IMG/VR virus record: IMGVR_UViG_3300032579_000054
Coordinates: 1 to 34,922 of that record
Source of the DNA: a virus
Strand: one strand, 5' to 3'
Length of the DNA: 34,922 bases
Both the position numbers and the translations under genes were made by a program. The notes under the pieces were generated by a model that made no database searches, was not told the DNA's origin, and saw nothing but the letters and a program-made list of their open reading frames with translations. Each line of letters opens with the position of its first letter. Position 1 is the first letter of the stretch. Positions 13,232-20,370 of the stretch are shown piece by piece.

Positions 13232-15532
13232 ATGAAACCAACAACATTACCCGTTTTGACACAGAACATACCGGCTACCCTCAAAAAAGTACCCCGCTGG
13301 GTGGTGTGGTCATTCGTGGAGGTTGGTGAGGGAGATAACAAACGATGGTCTAAGATGCCGTTGCAGACCAATGGCAGACCCGCCTCCTCCACCAATCCGG
13401 AGACATGGACAGACTTCTTGACAGTAGAGGACGCCTACTCAACAGACAAATTCTCTGGTATTGGGTTTGTGTTCAGCAAGGACGATGACTTAGTGGGTAT
13501 TGACCTTGATGATTGCTATGATTACACCACCGAGGGATTCACCAATCCAGCAATGCAGGACCTATCCAGCACAGTGGACGGGTACATGGAGATTAGCCCC
13601 AGTGGTACCGGAGTAAAGATATTTACCCGCTCCAGACTGTTCGCGTCCCATGCGGATCACTCCATTGGGTTTGAGGCATACTCAACCGGACGATTCTTTA
13701 CTGTCACTGGGCACCATCTATCAGGCACTATCCCAACCGAGGCGCAGGACCTCACCAGTGTAATCCCAGCACGTACACTGAGGCATACAGGTGACGCCTT
13801 CGGTGATTACGTGGCGCCACTGGAGGACTGGGACATTGGGTGCGTAGAGTCCGAGATACTATCTAAGCTAGACCCGAACTGTGGGTACCATGAGTGGCTT
13901 AAGGTCGGCGCCATACTACACCACCAATTTCAGGGTGATGTGGAGGCATGCGAGGCATGGGACAGATGGAGCTCACTGGGCTCCTCCTACACCTCAACTG
14001 GGGACTACTCATGCGAGAACAAGTGGAGGACGTTCAAGGGCTCGGGGGCTACCCTGCGATCACTGATATTCCAAGTAAACCAACAGGTGCGCACCGAGGC
14101 ACTACAACGAGGTGAGATTATCCTAGACGCGGGCACCATGAACCACGCACGCACGTTCTTGGATAACTACTACTCCTCAGAGGAGGGCTACAAGCTGGTG
14201 CACTACGCGGACGACTTCTTTATCCATGTAGGTACACACTATGAGATAGTAGAATCGGCCACAATTCGTTCGCAAGTGTATTCATTCTTAGATAAGTGCA
14301 AGAAATCTGGTAAGCAGGGATCTTTAATACCATTTAATCCAGCACCGGCCAGTGTATCGGGCGCGTTAGATGCAATACAGGCACTTGTACACCTACCAAA
14401 CCATCCGAACACCAAGCCACCGATTTGGTTACTTGGGTATTCTAGCACAAAACCGGAAGCATCAAAGCTAGTTAGTTTACAGAATGGACTGTTTCATTTA
14501 GAGGATAGTATTTTAATACCGCATTCATTGGGATTCTTTACTCAAAACTCTTTACCATTTGAGTATTCACCCGCGGCAGAATGTCCTACATGGGAGGCAT
14601 TTTTGAAGTCTGTGTGGCCAGATGATTTAGAATCTATTGATTGCTTACAGGAAATGTTTGGATATATTCTATCGGGGGACACAAAGCAACAAAAATTCTT
14701 TAATATTGTTGGAGCTAGACGTGCGGGTAAGGGAACTATTAATAAAGTGCTCGTAGCTTTATTGGGTCAGCATAATACAGTAGCTCCTGAATTATCTGAA
14801 TTATGTGATACTTTCGGTTTGCAACCTTGGATATCCAAGCTATTAGCATCATTTACCGATGCAAGGGCACCATCAAGAAATGGATCTGCCGTAGTATCTC
14901 AACTACTGCGAATCGTTGGTGGTGATACAGTAACAGTAAACCGAAAAAACAAGGAGGCTTGGTCTGGTTACTTGCCAACTCGAATTGTAATTTATTCCAA
15001 TGAGGTGCTTCAGCTAACAGAAAACTCAAACGCACTGACTGGTCGGATGATTGTATTTAAAATGAACAAGTCTTTTTACGGGAAGGAAGATACAGAGTTA
15101 TCAAGTAAGTTAGATAAGGAACTATCAGGAATCTTTAATTGGGCCATGGAGGGGCTGAGAAGACGGATATCTAGAGGTGGTTATTTTATACAACCAACAT
15201 CTGGAAAAGAGTACTTAGAATTAATGTCTGAAATTGGAAATCCAATAGGTTCGTTCATTGATGATGCGTTAGTAGTCGATCCGATGGGTAGTGTTGCAAA
15301 AGACGATGTGTTTACATGCTACAAACGTTGGGCTTTGCACAGAAGTTTACCGCCAGGAACAGAATTAGCATTTAAACGCAGATTTTTAGCAGCAATTCAA
15401 GAGCATGCAGTAACTTCGGATCTTCTTAGAGAAAAAGGAGAGCGGGTTCACATATATGTCGGTATTAAGTTATCAGAAAAAGCGATGAAGTATGTAGAGT
15501 CCATTGAATCTTTTGATAATGGGGCATTTTAA
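13232..15532 (+). CDS. Primase-polymerase/SF3 helicase fusion
   Basis: 766 residues with AGAAAGG before the ATG. The N-terminal half is an archaeo-eukaryotic-type primase-polymerase. GIDLDD (residues 89-94) is the metal-binding DxD motif, SPSGTGVKIFTR (122-133) the second motif and FEAYSTGRFFTVTGHH (147-162) the third. This is the pattern of NrS-1-type phage enzymes. A middle helical section (about 190-300) resembles a primase C-terminal domain. The C-terminal half is an SF3/D5-type helicase with Walker A GARRAGKGT (about 492-500) and a Walker B-type LLASFTDAR. It primes and unwinds DNA at the phage origin. The gene changes from GC-rich to AT-rich codon use near its middle (about 14250), which hints at a mosaic history. 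Confidence 0.9.
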   Translation: MKPTTLPVLTQNIPATLKKVPRWVVWSFVEVGEGDNKRWSKMPLQTNGRPASSTNPETWTDFLTVEDAYSTDKFSGIGFVFSKDDDLVGIDLDDCYDYTTEGFTNPAMQDLSSTVDGYMEISPSGTGVKIFTRSRLFASHADHSIGFEAYSTGRFFTVTGHHLSGTIPTEAQDLTSVIPARTLRHTGDAFGDYVAPLEDWDIGCVESEILSKLDPNCGYHEWLKVGAILHHQFQGDVEACEAWDRWSSLGSSYTSTGDYSCENKWRTFKGSGATLRSLIFQVNQQVRTEALQRGEIILDAGTMNHARTFLDNYYSSEEGYKLVHYADDFFIHVGTHYEIVESATIRSQVYSFLDKCKKSGKQGSLIPFNPAPASVSGALDAIQALVHLPNHPNTKPPIWLLGYSSTKPEASKLVSLQNGLFHLEDSILIPHSLGFFTQNSLPFEYSPAAECPTWEAFLKSVWPDDLESIDCLQEMFGYILSGDTKQQKFFNIVGARRAGKGTINKVLVALLGQHNTVAPELSELCDTFGLQPWISKLLASFTDARAPSRNGSAVVSQLLRIVGGDTVTVNRKNKEAWSGYLPTRIVIYSNEVLQLTENSNALTGRMIVFKMNKSFYGKEDTELSSKLDKELSGIFNWAMEGLRRRISRGGYFIQPTSGKEYLELMSEIGNPIGSFIDDALVVDPMGSVAKDDVFTCYKRWALHRSLPPGTELAFKRRFLAAIQEHAVTSDLLREKGERVHIYVGIKLSEKAMKYVESIESFDNGAF

Positions 15533-15540
15533 AGTGATAT

Positions 15541-15553
15541 TTTGCATTAATAT
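15541..15553 (+). promoter_or_regulatory. Phage promoter copy before HNH/small-gene array
   Basis: Exact core TTTGCATTAATAT followed by AGATAGAG. A partial upstream box GGGCAT lies 13 nt before. It starts 9 nt after the primase stop codon and is followed by a folded leader and the HNH gene. Confidence 0.72.
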
Positions 15554-15643
15554 AGATAGAGAAGGCGAAAAGGGTTGCAACCCCTGTCATGCCAGTAACA
15601 TGACTAGCCCCTCTAATATCTATTACTTTACTGGAGTATCAAA
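15552..15643 (+). other. Folded 5' leader of HNH gene
   Basis: ATAGATA (15552-15558) and GAG can pair with CTC and TATCTAT (15611-15623). Inside lie GGGTTGCAACCC, a self-complementary stretch, and GTCATG/CATGAC (15586-15591 with 15599-15604). This gives a three-way junction. The leader ends CTGGAGTATCAAAATG, nearly identical to the end of the leader at 33133-33224. Confidence 0.5.
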
Positions 15644-16183
15644 ATGAAACGAATCAATTCCAACACAGGTTTACCTTTTAAGCGCGGAGACATACGCGAA
15701 GAAGACGGCTTTGTATTTTTAAGCTATGTTTCCTCATCTTGCAAAACTAAGTTTTTATTAGAAAGATGGTTTTCGCCTGAAGATTTTAAGCTGCAAATAA
15801 ATCAGCTAAAACTTTGGGGTGAAAAAGATCATAAAATAAGGCGAAATAATTTTACAAGTAGAGCCAAAATGCTTTTACAGGGTGCAAAAACAAGAGCAAA
15901 AAAATCAAAATCATTATGCACAATAGATAGCCAATGGATAGAAGAAAGACTGGAAAAAGGATTGTGCGAATTAACTAATATACCTTTTGAATTAGAAAGC
16001 GTTACGGAATACACAACCAATCCTTATGGCCCATCTATTGATAGAATAGACCCAAAAAACAGAAATTATACAAAAGATAATTGCCGAATAATTTTGTCTT
16101 TTGCAAATAGGGCTTTAAATGAATGCACACAAGAACAAGCATTGCCCATATTAGAAGCAATGGTAAAAGGTATTAAAAAATGA
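15644..16183 (+). CDS. HNH-type homing endonuclease
   Basis: 179 residues. The first 45 (MKRINSNTGLPFKRGD...RWFSPEDF) match the N-terminus of the nuclease at 629-1120. The middle is basic (TSRAKMLLQGAKTRAKKSKS). The C-terminal half holds a different HNH branch: CELTNIPFE (about 107-115), then GPSIDRIDPKNRNYTKDNCRIIL (126-148), in which Asp and Asn replace the usual His pair. This branch cuts DNA and helps its gene spread to phages that lack it. It lies behind a phage promoter and a folded leader and ends with ATGA overlap to the next gene. It is AT-rich compared with its neighbours. Confidence 0.82.
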   Translation: MKRINSNTGLPFKRGDIREEDGFVFLSYVSSSCKTKFLLERWFSPEDFKLQINQLKLWGEKDHKIRRNNFTSRAKMLLQGAKTRAKKSKSLCTIDSQWIEERLEKGLCELTNIPFELESVTEYTTNPYGPSIDRIDPKNRNYTKDNCRIILSFANRALNECTQEQALPILEAMVKGIKK

Positions 16184-16425
16184 AACACTTTAACCGGCGC
16201 AAGTTTATTAAGCGCAACGACTTCACCTCCGTGTTTGGGGGGTTTGGTCGGCGTAGGACACTTGTTACTAGACAAAAATCAATTAGTCTAGTACTGCGCT
16301 TTAAGATGCAGCAAATCCGTAGGGCGCATCAAGGCCACCGCAACAAGACATTCGGCATGATACAAGCGCTACGCATTCGCCGTGTATACGGCAGACGTAA
16401 ATCAACAGCACTGTTTAGGAGATAG
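16180..16425 (+). CDS. Small, very basic hypothetical protein
   Basis: 81 residues, with more than a quarter Arg or Lys (RRKFIKRNDF, FGRRRTLVTR, RIRRVYGRRK). It is probably a nucleic-acid-binding protein. ATGA overlap with the HNH gene gives coupling. No family recognised. Confidence 0.6.
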   Translation: MKHFNRRKFIKRNDFTSVFGGFGRRRTLVTRQKSISLVLRFKMQQIRRAHQGHRNKTFGMIQALRIRRVYGRRKSTALFRR

Positions 16426-16426
16426 C

Positions 16427-16927
16427 ATGACAAAGCACGACGGAGGTAAGGGTGACAAACAAATTACCCCACAAAACAAAGAGCAGTTCAACGCACAGTG
16501 GGACGCAATCTTTAAGAAGGAGCCTAAGTTATTAGCCAACCGCATCATCACACCGGATGGCACAGTGATGCAGAGCTACAACAGACACGACTACAAGACC
16601 TACGTAGACGCCAATGGTAAGGAGTACATGATAGACGGGGGGCTAGATTACCAGCGCACCAACGTGCACGATGACGCGCCACACACAGATGCCTGCGTGT
16701 ACGACACAGACCCACACGAAAAGATCCGTACTGATTTTCACTGGGGTTGTCGTGGCAAGGATGGCAGATCACCACTGGAATACCGCCCAGTGTGCTCGCT
16801 GTCTAACATGCACATCCACAACATCCGCATGACGCAGACCCACATCCCTGAGCACATAGCCAAGGTGTTTACCGACGAGGAAATTTACCGCCGAGATAAT
16901 GGTATTATGGTGGAGGATGGTGAATGA
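16427..16927 (+). CDS. Hypothetical protein, His/Asp-rich
   Basis: 166 residues from ATG 16427 behind TAGGAG. It begins MTKHDGGKGDKQITPQNKEQFN. Then come an ITPDGTVMQSYNRHDYKTY section, DANGKEYMIDGGLDYQRT and a His-rich part (VHDDAPHTDACVYDTDPHEKIRTDFHWGCRGKDG). The many His, Asp and Cys could bind metal. Similar proteins that read 'DG....D..GGLDY.R' occur in phages as I remember, without known function. Confidence 0.7.
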   Translation: MTKHDGGKGDKQITPQNKEQFNAQWDAIFKKEPKLLANRIITPDGTVMQSYNRHDYKTYVDANGKEYMIDGGLDYQRTNVHDDAPHTDACVYDTDPHEKIRTDFHWGCRGKDGRSPLEYRPVCSLSNMHIHNIRMTQTHIPEHIAKVFTDEEIYRRDNGIMVEDGE

Positions 16928-17055
16928 ACATACGATTTTATAAGGCTCCGTGGTTTAAAGGCGAGCCATTACAGTGGAACTCAGTGCGCTTTAATGGTGG
17001 CGATTTATACTATGTTTATAGATTCGGGCCAATACTTTTACAGGTGAGAAAATGA
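16924..17055 (+). CDS. Small hypothetical protein
   Basis: 43 residues, starting MNIRFYKAPWFKGEPLQWNSVRFN and ending YRFGPILLQVRK. It is aromatic and basic, with alternating strands. It begins and ends with ATGA overlaps, so it is translated as part of a chain. Unknown family. Confidence 0.55.
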   Translation: MNIRFYKAPWFKGEPLQWNSVRFNGGDLYYVYRFGPILLQVRK

Positions 17056-17282
17056 ACGCAAATGAACTAGCTGATTTAAAGGAGTTTGAAAAGATGCTTT
17101 CTGTTGGGTATTTACCAGCAGTTAAACAAGCTATTGAAATGCTATGCCAGCAACAAGCTAAAATAGAAGCATTGAAACAGGTACTACAGTCTATTGCCAA
17201 CGAGCACGTTGAGCTTAGCCATGACAAGATTAAGTGGCAGTGCGATGACCATATTAGGTGGGCTAAGGAGGCGCTGAAATGA
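17052..17282 (+). CDS. Small coiled-coil protein of the junction-repeat array
   Basis: 76 residues. The first eight (MNANELAD) and their 24 nucleotides are repeated exactly at the start of the next gene. The centre is a coiled coil (AIEMLCQQQAKIEALKQVLQSIA) that also resembles one in the protein at 18606 (INQQQAEIEALKR). Small phage proteins of this build are common in proteobacterial phages, without assigned role. ATGA overlaps on both sides. Confidence 0.65.
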   Translation: MNANELADLKEFEKMLSVGYLPAVKQAIEMLCQQQAKIEALKQVLQSIANEHVELSHDKIKWQCDDHIRWAKEALK

Positions 17283-17518
17283 ACGCAAATGAACTAGCTG
17301 ATGAATTAGATAAATCTAGACAAAAACCCTATACATCTGAGCATTTAGTTGGTAAAGCCGCCAATATGTTGCGCCAATTTGGGCTTGCAGAAAGCATTGT
17401 TAAACAGCAAGCACTTGATATAGAAGAATGGAAACGCAAGTACAAAGATATGCACAACTTGGCAACACAGGCAATGAGCAAAGTACATCAATTAGAAAAA
17501 GAAGCACAAGAGAAATGA
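17279..17518 (+). CDS. Small coiled-coil protein of the junction-repeat array
   Basis: 79 residues, starting with the same MNANELAD as the gene before. A helical body follows (HLVGKAANMLRQFGLAESIVKQQALDIEEWKRKY) and the end is KEAQEK, the first occurrence of the repeated C-terminal peptide. The repeat GCACAAGAGAAATGA (17504-17518) forms its end and the start of the next gene. Confidence 0.65.
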   Translation: MNANELADELDKSRQKPYTSEHLVGKAANMLRQFGLAESIVKQQALDIEEWKRKYKDMHNLATQAMSKVHQLEKEAQEK

Positions 17519-17604
17519 ACTTTATAAACTGGGTATTTGATGGCAGTTTTAAATGGTGGTTACTTGGTGCGGTTATTGTTTATATCATTGCTAGATTTAG
17601 TTAA
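17515..17604 (+). CDS. Tiny membrane protein
   Basis: 29 residues, starting MNFINWVFDGSFKWW, with one hydrophobic segment (LLGAVIVYIIARF). It starts inside a junction repeat by ATGA overlap. It is small enough to be doubtful, but the start position matches the pattern of its neighbours. Confidence 0.45.
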   Translation: MNFINWVFDGSFKWWLLGAVIVYIIARFS

Positions 17605-17620
17605 GGAAGCCACAAAAAAA

Positions 17621-17866
17621 ATGAATATAAAACCAGTAGGACATTTTTACCCCGAAGGTGAAGGTGCAACAGTCTACGACATTAAGTTTGCGTGGAAAGT
17701 TACAGGAACAACAGAGCCTATTCCACTCTACACCCATCCAGCAAAGACACTAACAGATGAGGAAATACTTAAATGTTGGAATGAAACGCATCCAGCGGTT
17801 GTTATGCTAAATGCTGAGTTACCTTTATTTGCTAGAGCAATACTAAGAAAGGCACAAGAGAAATGA
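17621..17866 (+). CDS. PLYTHP-type small protein
   Basis: 81 residues from ATG 17621 with GGAAG upstream. It contains IPLYTHPAKTLTDEEI (about 34-49), which is repeated almost exactly in the protein at 18235. This module is familiar from small hypothetical proteins of betaproteobacterial phages; function unknown. The end ILRKAQEK is the shared junction peptide. Confidence 0.65.
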   Translation: MNIKPVGHFYPEGEGATVYDIKFAWKVTGTTEPIPLYTHPAKTLTDEEILKCWNETHPAVVMLNAELPLFARAILRKAQEK

Positions 17867-17964
17867 GTGGAATAGACATGATTAGCTACGACATTGCTTT
17901 TGCATTGGGTTATTTTTGTCATGTGTTTGTAAGTTATGCAATGAGAAAGGCACAAGAGAAATGA
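17863..17964 (+). CDS. Tiny membrane protein ending in RKAQEK
   Basis: 33 residues: a hydrophobic stretch (SYDIAFALGYFCHVFVSYAM), then RKAQEK. It starts and ends within junction repeats (ATGA on both sides). Unknown function. Confidence 0.5.
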   Translation: MSGIDMISYDIAFALGYFCHVFVSYAMRKAQEK

Positions 17965-18086
17965 TTGATTTGAGATGGTTAGAAACCAAAGATGGAAAAG
18001 TTTTGCAGTACAGGGAAAGACCAGACACTACATATTGCTGGACTGAATGGGAAACAATACCTACGGTAAAGGCACAAGAGAAATGA
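17961..18086 (+). CDS. Small hypothetical protein ending in KAQEK
   Basis: 41 residues, starting MIDLRWLETKDGKVLQYRERPD, then CWTEWETIPTVKAQEK. The 'RWLET.DGKVLQYR' start with a 'W.EW..IP.V' end is a pattern I recall from other phage proteins. The last residues come from the junction repeat. Unknown function. Confidence 0.6.
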   Translation: MIDLRWLETKDGKVLQYRERPDTTYCWTEWETIPTVKAQEK

Positions 18087-18238
18087 AATTAACTACTGAA
18101 GAAATACACAATATTTATTTACATCAAGGCGGTATAGCGGAAGGTTTATTAAGAGCAGGTTCTGATGCAGACTTTCCTGTGATGTTTGCAGAGGCAATCA
18201 TAGAATTTTATGAGCTAAGAAAGGCACAAGAGAAATGA
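18083..18238 (+). CDS. Small helical protein ending in RKAQEK
   Basis: 51 residues from ATG 18083 inside a junction repeat. It is helical: TTEEIHNIYLHQGGIAEGLLRAGSD, then FAEAIIEFYELRKAQEK. It lies between two copies of the repeat, like a cassette. Unknown function. Confidence 0.6.
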   Translation: MKLTTEEIHNIYLHQGGIAEGLLRAGSDADFPVMFAEAIIEFYELRKAQEK

Positions 18239-18609
18239 ACAATGAACCAGTAGCGTATGGCAAATACATTGAAACCGCAAAAATGTGGCTTGTTGTTGAA
18301 TTAAATGAAGATATGCCTAACGGCTATATTCCACTCTATACCCACCCAGCAAAAGAACTACACCTATCACTTCAAAAAAGTAAAGAAACAGGTGAACTAT
18401 TAGCCGTTACTTATACAGATGACGAACATAGGATTGTTGAAGTGTTATGGAAAAAACCACCAGCAAAGACACTAACAGATGAGGAAATAGGCGACTTTAC
18501 ACACCGCATGGTTTTGTGTTGTCAGGTTCACCCAAGTTCGGCAGACATCAATGTTCTTGGACTTAAGTTTATTGTTGAGGACATACTAAGAAAGGCACAA
18601 GAGAAATGA
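18235..18609 (+). CDS. PLYTHP-type protein with duplicated module
   Basis: 124 residues. It begins MNNEPVAYGKYIETAKMWLVVELNED and continues YIPLYTHPAKELHLSLQKSK. After a middle insert it has PPAKTLTDEEIGDFTHRM and ends ILRKAQEK. Compared with the protein at 17621, the PLYTHPAK-TLTDEEI module is split by about 40 residues, as if by insertion with duplication of PAK. The 'EPVAY...PLYTHP' layout is common in phage hypothetical proteins. Confidence 0.65.
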   Translation: MNNEPVAYGKYIETAKMWLVVELNEDMPNGYIPLYTHPAKELHLSLQKSKETGELLAVTYTDDEHRIVEVLWKKPPAKTLTDEEIGDFTHRMVLCCQVHPSSADINVLGLKFIVEDILRKAQEK

Positions 18610-18959
18610 ACGCATTTGAGGAATACTGTTTTGGCAACGACTACATACTGCGGTTTTATCGTGTTGACCACGGTCTAATATGCACAATCAATGAAAGCAT
18701 GGTAGCTGAACTGCGTGCGGTAGAGGCAAAGATAAACCAGCAACAAGCCGAAATAGAGGCGTTGAAAAGACCTAACAACGTAGTAGGTGTACCATGTGAT
18801 GAGCTAAAGAAGATGCAGGACCGACTTGCACACCTAGAAAAGATGATTGTCTGGTATCAAGACATTACCATGACAGGCAGTAACTCAACAGATTATGAGA
18901 ACGGCTTCTGGGACGCAGTAGATTTTGTTAAATGGCACCAAGTAAAGGATAAAAATTAA
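18606..18959 (+). CDS. Coiled-coil hypothetical protein
   Basis: 117 residues. It begins MNAFEEYCFGNDYILRFYRVD, continues into a coiled coil (ELRAVEAKINQQQAEIEALKR) and has a second helix (ELKKMQDRLAHLEKMIVWYQD). The C-terminal part reads NSTDYENGFWDAVDFVKWH. It starts in the last KAQEK junction repeat. No function known. Confidence 0.65.
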   Translation: MNAFEEYCFGNDYILRFYRVDHGLICTINESMVAELRAVEAKINQQQAEIEALKRPNNVVGVPCDELKKMQDRLAHLEKMIVWYQDITMTGSNSTDYENGFWDAVDFVKWHQVKDKN

Positions 18960-19132
18960 TGACCACCTTCACCACACAAGACCGGCAAGATGCACAACGC
19001 ACCCCGTTGACGTTAGAGGAAATGATGGCCTTATGGGCGCCTTTTTATGGAACAATAGGCAATTATGGCTTTAAGCATTGCATCATGGCGTTCGCCCGCG
19101 CCATCGAACGTGCCCACGGAATAGGAGAATAG
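18959..19132 (+). CDS. Small protein with AIERAHGIGE tail
   Basis: 57 residues, starting MTTFTTQDRQDAQRTPLTLEEMMALWAPFY and ending AFARAIERAHGIGE. The last ten residues recur in the gene at 19342, because both 3' ends come from the same DNA repeat (CCCACGGAATAGGAGAATAG). TAATG coupling upstream. Proteins that read 'FAR.IERAHGI' are frequent in phages of this kind. Confidence 0.6.
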   Translation: MTTFTTQDRQDAQRTPLTLEEMMALWAPFYGTIGNYGFKHCIMAFARAIERAHGIGE

Positions 19133-19135
19133 ACT

Positions 19136-19330
19136 ATGATAGCATTTTTAGGTGGGTTTGCCACTGTGGAAGAGGCAGAGAAAAATCTTGAAACGTATAA
19201 GCATAAAGATAAATATACAATAGGATCAGTATTAGTTAAAGGTACAGAAAAATATATTGCGCACTTTGTCATACCCAACAAAGCGGTCGATGTAATAATG
19301 GCCTTCGATGAAAACGAGCCCACGGAATAG
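19136..19330 (+). CDS. Small hypothetical protein
   Basis: 64 residues, alpha/beta: MIAFLGGFATVEEAEKNLETYKHK, then YTIGSVLVKGTEKYIAHFVIP. The ribosome-binding site lies in the preceding repeat (GGAGAATAG). Its last codons lie in copy 2 of the same repeat, read in a different frame from its neighbours. Unknown function. Confidence 0.6.
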   Translation: MIAFLGGFATVEEAEKNLETYKHKDKYTIGSVLVKGTEKYIAHFVIPNKAVDVIMAFDENEPTE

Positions 19331-19341
19331 GAGAATAGATT

Positions 19342-19482
19342 ATGGATTGTAATTGCAAAAAATTAAAGCCGTTGACAGCAGATGAGATAACACTACTTGT
19401 TGATAAAATCGTCAACCCAGATGGATGCGATATCTTTACATTGATTAGGGCCATCGAACGCGCCCACGGAATAGGAGAATAG
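19342..19482 (+). CDS. Small protein with AIERAHGIGE tail
   Basis: 46 residues, starting MDCNCKKLKPLTADEITLLVDKIV and ending LIRAIERAHGIGE. Two Cys lie close to the N-terminus (CNC). The tail is shared with 18959-19132 through the DNA repeat. Unknown function. Confidence 0.55.
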   Translation: MDCNCKKLKPLTADEITLLVDKIVNPDGCDIFTLIRAIERAHGIGE

Positions 19483-19483
19483 G

Positions 19484-19660
19484 ATGAACGAGCAAGACGC
19501 AGTACAACTTTACAACCATGTTATGCACAACGCGCTGATCTACGGCCAAGGCTTTTTGCGCTTTACAGCAGATGGCAAGTGTGAGGTAATAGATCCTAAA
19601 CAATACAAAGAGCTGGCCGAGGCATTACTATGGGCAGAAGAAAATCAGGTTAAGCTATGA
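19484..19660 (+). CDS. Small hypothetical protein
   Basis: 58 residues, starting MNEQDAVQLYNHVMHNALIYGQGFLRFTADGKCEVIDPKQ and then LAEALLWAEE. It has a helix, a short beta hairpin (FLRFTADGKCEVI) and a helix. Its ribosome-binding site is copy 3 of the repeat (GGAG). It ends with ATGA overlap. Confidence 0.6.
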   Translation: MNEQDAVQLYNHVMHNALIYGQGFLRFTADGKCEVIDPKQYKELAEALLWAEENQVKL

Positions 19661-19776
19661 GCTTCACCATCATCCAGTCCGACGGGCTCAAAGTCATCCA
19701 GTGGTTCCAAACCGCAGACGAGCTTATTGCCAGCATGCTGGCCAACCCTAACGACACATATTGGAGAAATGTATGA
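19657..19776 (+). CDS. Tiny hypothetical protein
   Basis: 39 residues, starting MSFTIIQSDGLKVIQWFQTADELIASML and ending YWRNV. One strand pair and a helix are visible. ATGA overlaps at both ends support translation. Unknown function. Confidence 0.5.
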   Translation: MSFTIIQSDGLKVIQWFQTADELIASMLANPNDTYWRNV

Positions 19777-19982
19777 AATCACAACCAAAACCCGAAGGAC
19801 AGCCAGTGGTGTTTGATATTGGGGATTTAAACCTTGATAACTATCCAATTATGAAAGCTAAATCTGAAAGCATTGACTACACATACGTTGAGCGTCGTGT
19901 GCCTGAAGAATTAGAAGACGAGGCGCATGAACTGATTGACAACTGGCTGAAATCAAAAGGCTATGATCCGGAGGAGATATGA
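19773..19982 (+). CDS. Small acidic hypothetical protein
   Basis: 69 residues from ATG 19773 (GGAG 7 nt upstream, ATGA overlap). It reads KPEGQPVVFDIGDLNLDNYP, then a helix EELEDEAHELIDNWLKSKGYDPEEI. A TTG start 12 nt earlier is possible but lies before the ribosome-binding site. Unknown function. Confidence 0.6.
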   Translation: MKSQPKPEGQPVVFDIGDLNLDNYPIMKAKSESIDYTYVERRVPEELEDEAHELIDNWLKSKGYDPEEI

Positions 19983-20191
19983 ATACTAAACTCTACGTGT
20001 GGTGGGTCAGGTTGCAGGCAAACCACATGCCATGGACCAAGCTGTACAAGTACCGAGTGCGTGAGTGGGATAATATGCAAAGAACACAAAATTATCTCAA
20101 CAGCTACTGGGCAAGCGGGCACAAAGGGAATTTAAACAGGGCAGAGTATGAAGAAAGAATTAAAAAGGCAATGGAGGAATACAGTAAATGA
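19979..20191 (+). CDS. Small hypothetical protein
   Basis: 70 residues, aromatic and basic: LYVWWVRLQANHMPWTKLYKYRV, then helices (WDNMQRTQNYLNSYWA; RAEYEERIKKAMEEY). GGAGG lies just before the ATG in the end of the preceding gene. Unknown function. Confidence 0.6.
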   Translation: MNTKLYVWWVRLQANHMPWTKLYKYRVREWDNMQRTQNYLNSYWASGHKGNLNRAEYEERIKKAMEEYSK

Positions 20192-20370
20192 TTGACTACG
20201 TCATCGGCATCATCATCGGCTTTACTGCCTGCCTTGTACTTAGGCCACAGGGTAAAGACGAACAAGAACAGCAACGCATATACGAAGAGCGATATGAGAA
20301 GTACCAAGAAGAGATTAAGTACTACAAGGAGCTATGTCAGTGGCACGTACAACAAAAGGAAAAGAGATGA
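20188..20370 (+). CDS. Membrane-anchored coiled-coil protein, possibly spanin-like
   Basis: 60 residues. An N-terminal hydrophobic helix (residues 4-18, YVIGIIIGFTACLVL) is followed by a charged coiled coil (DEQEQQRIYEERYEKYQEEIKYYKELCQ). Inner-membrane spanins (Rz type) have this plan but are longer. With no holin, endolysin or outer spanin next to it, a lysis role is only a possibility. Confidence 0.55.
   Translation: MIDYVIGIIIGFTACLVLRPQGKDEQEQQRIYEERYEKYQEEIKYYKELCQWHVQQKEKR

Larger units (their letters stand above)
17504..18609 (+). repeat. Six junction repeats GCACAAGAGAAATGA
   Basis: The 15-mer GCACAAGAGAAATGA, usually within AGAAAGGCACAAGAG, occurs at 17504-17518, 17852-17866, 17950-17964, 18072-18086, 18224-18238 and 18595-18609. 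Each copy encodes the end of one gene (KAQEK or EAQEK), provides a purine-rich ribosome-binding site and contains the ATG of the next gene overlapping the TGA stop. Confidence 0.95.
19112..19482 (+). repeat. Second junction repeat, three copies
   Basis: CCCACGGAATAGGAGAATAG, preceded by G, occurs at 19112-19132, 19318-19338 and 19462-19482. Copies 1 and 3 are read as AHGIGE-stop at the second TAG. Copy 2 is read in another frame and stops at the first TAG (EPTE-stop). Each copy places GGAG before the next gene, so the repeat acts as a portable stop plus ribosome-binding site. Confidence 0.9.

Noticed and set aside
17504-18609. Repeats as a CRISPR array
   Set aside because: Repeats are 15 nt, spacing varies from about 100 to 370 nt, and the parts between are translated genes.
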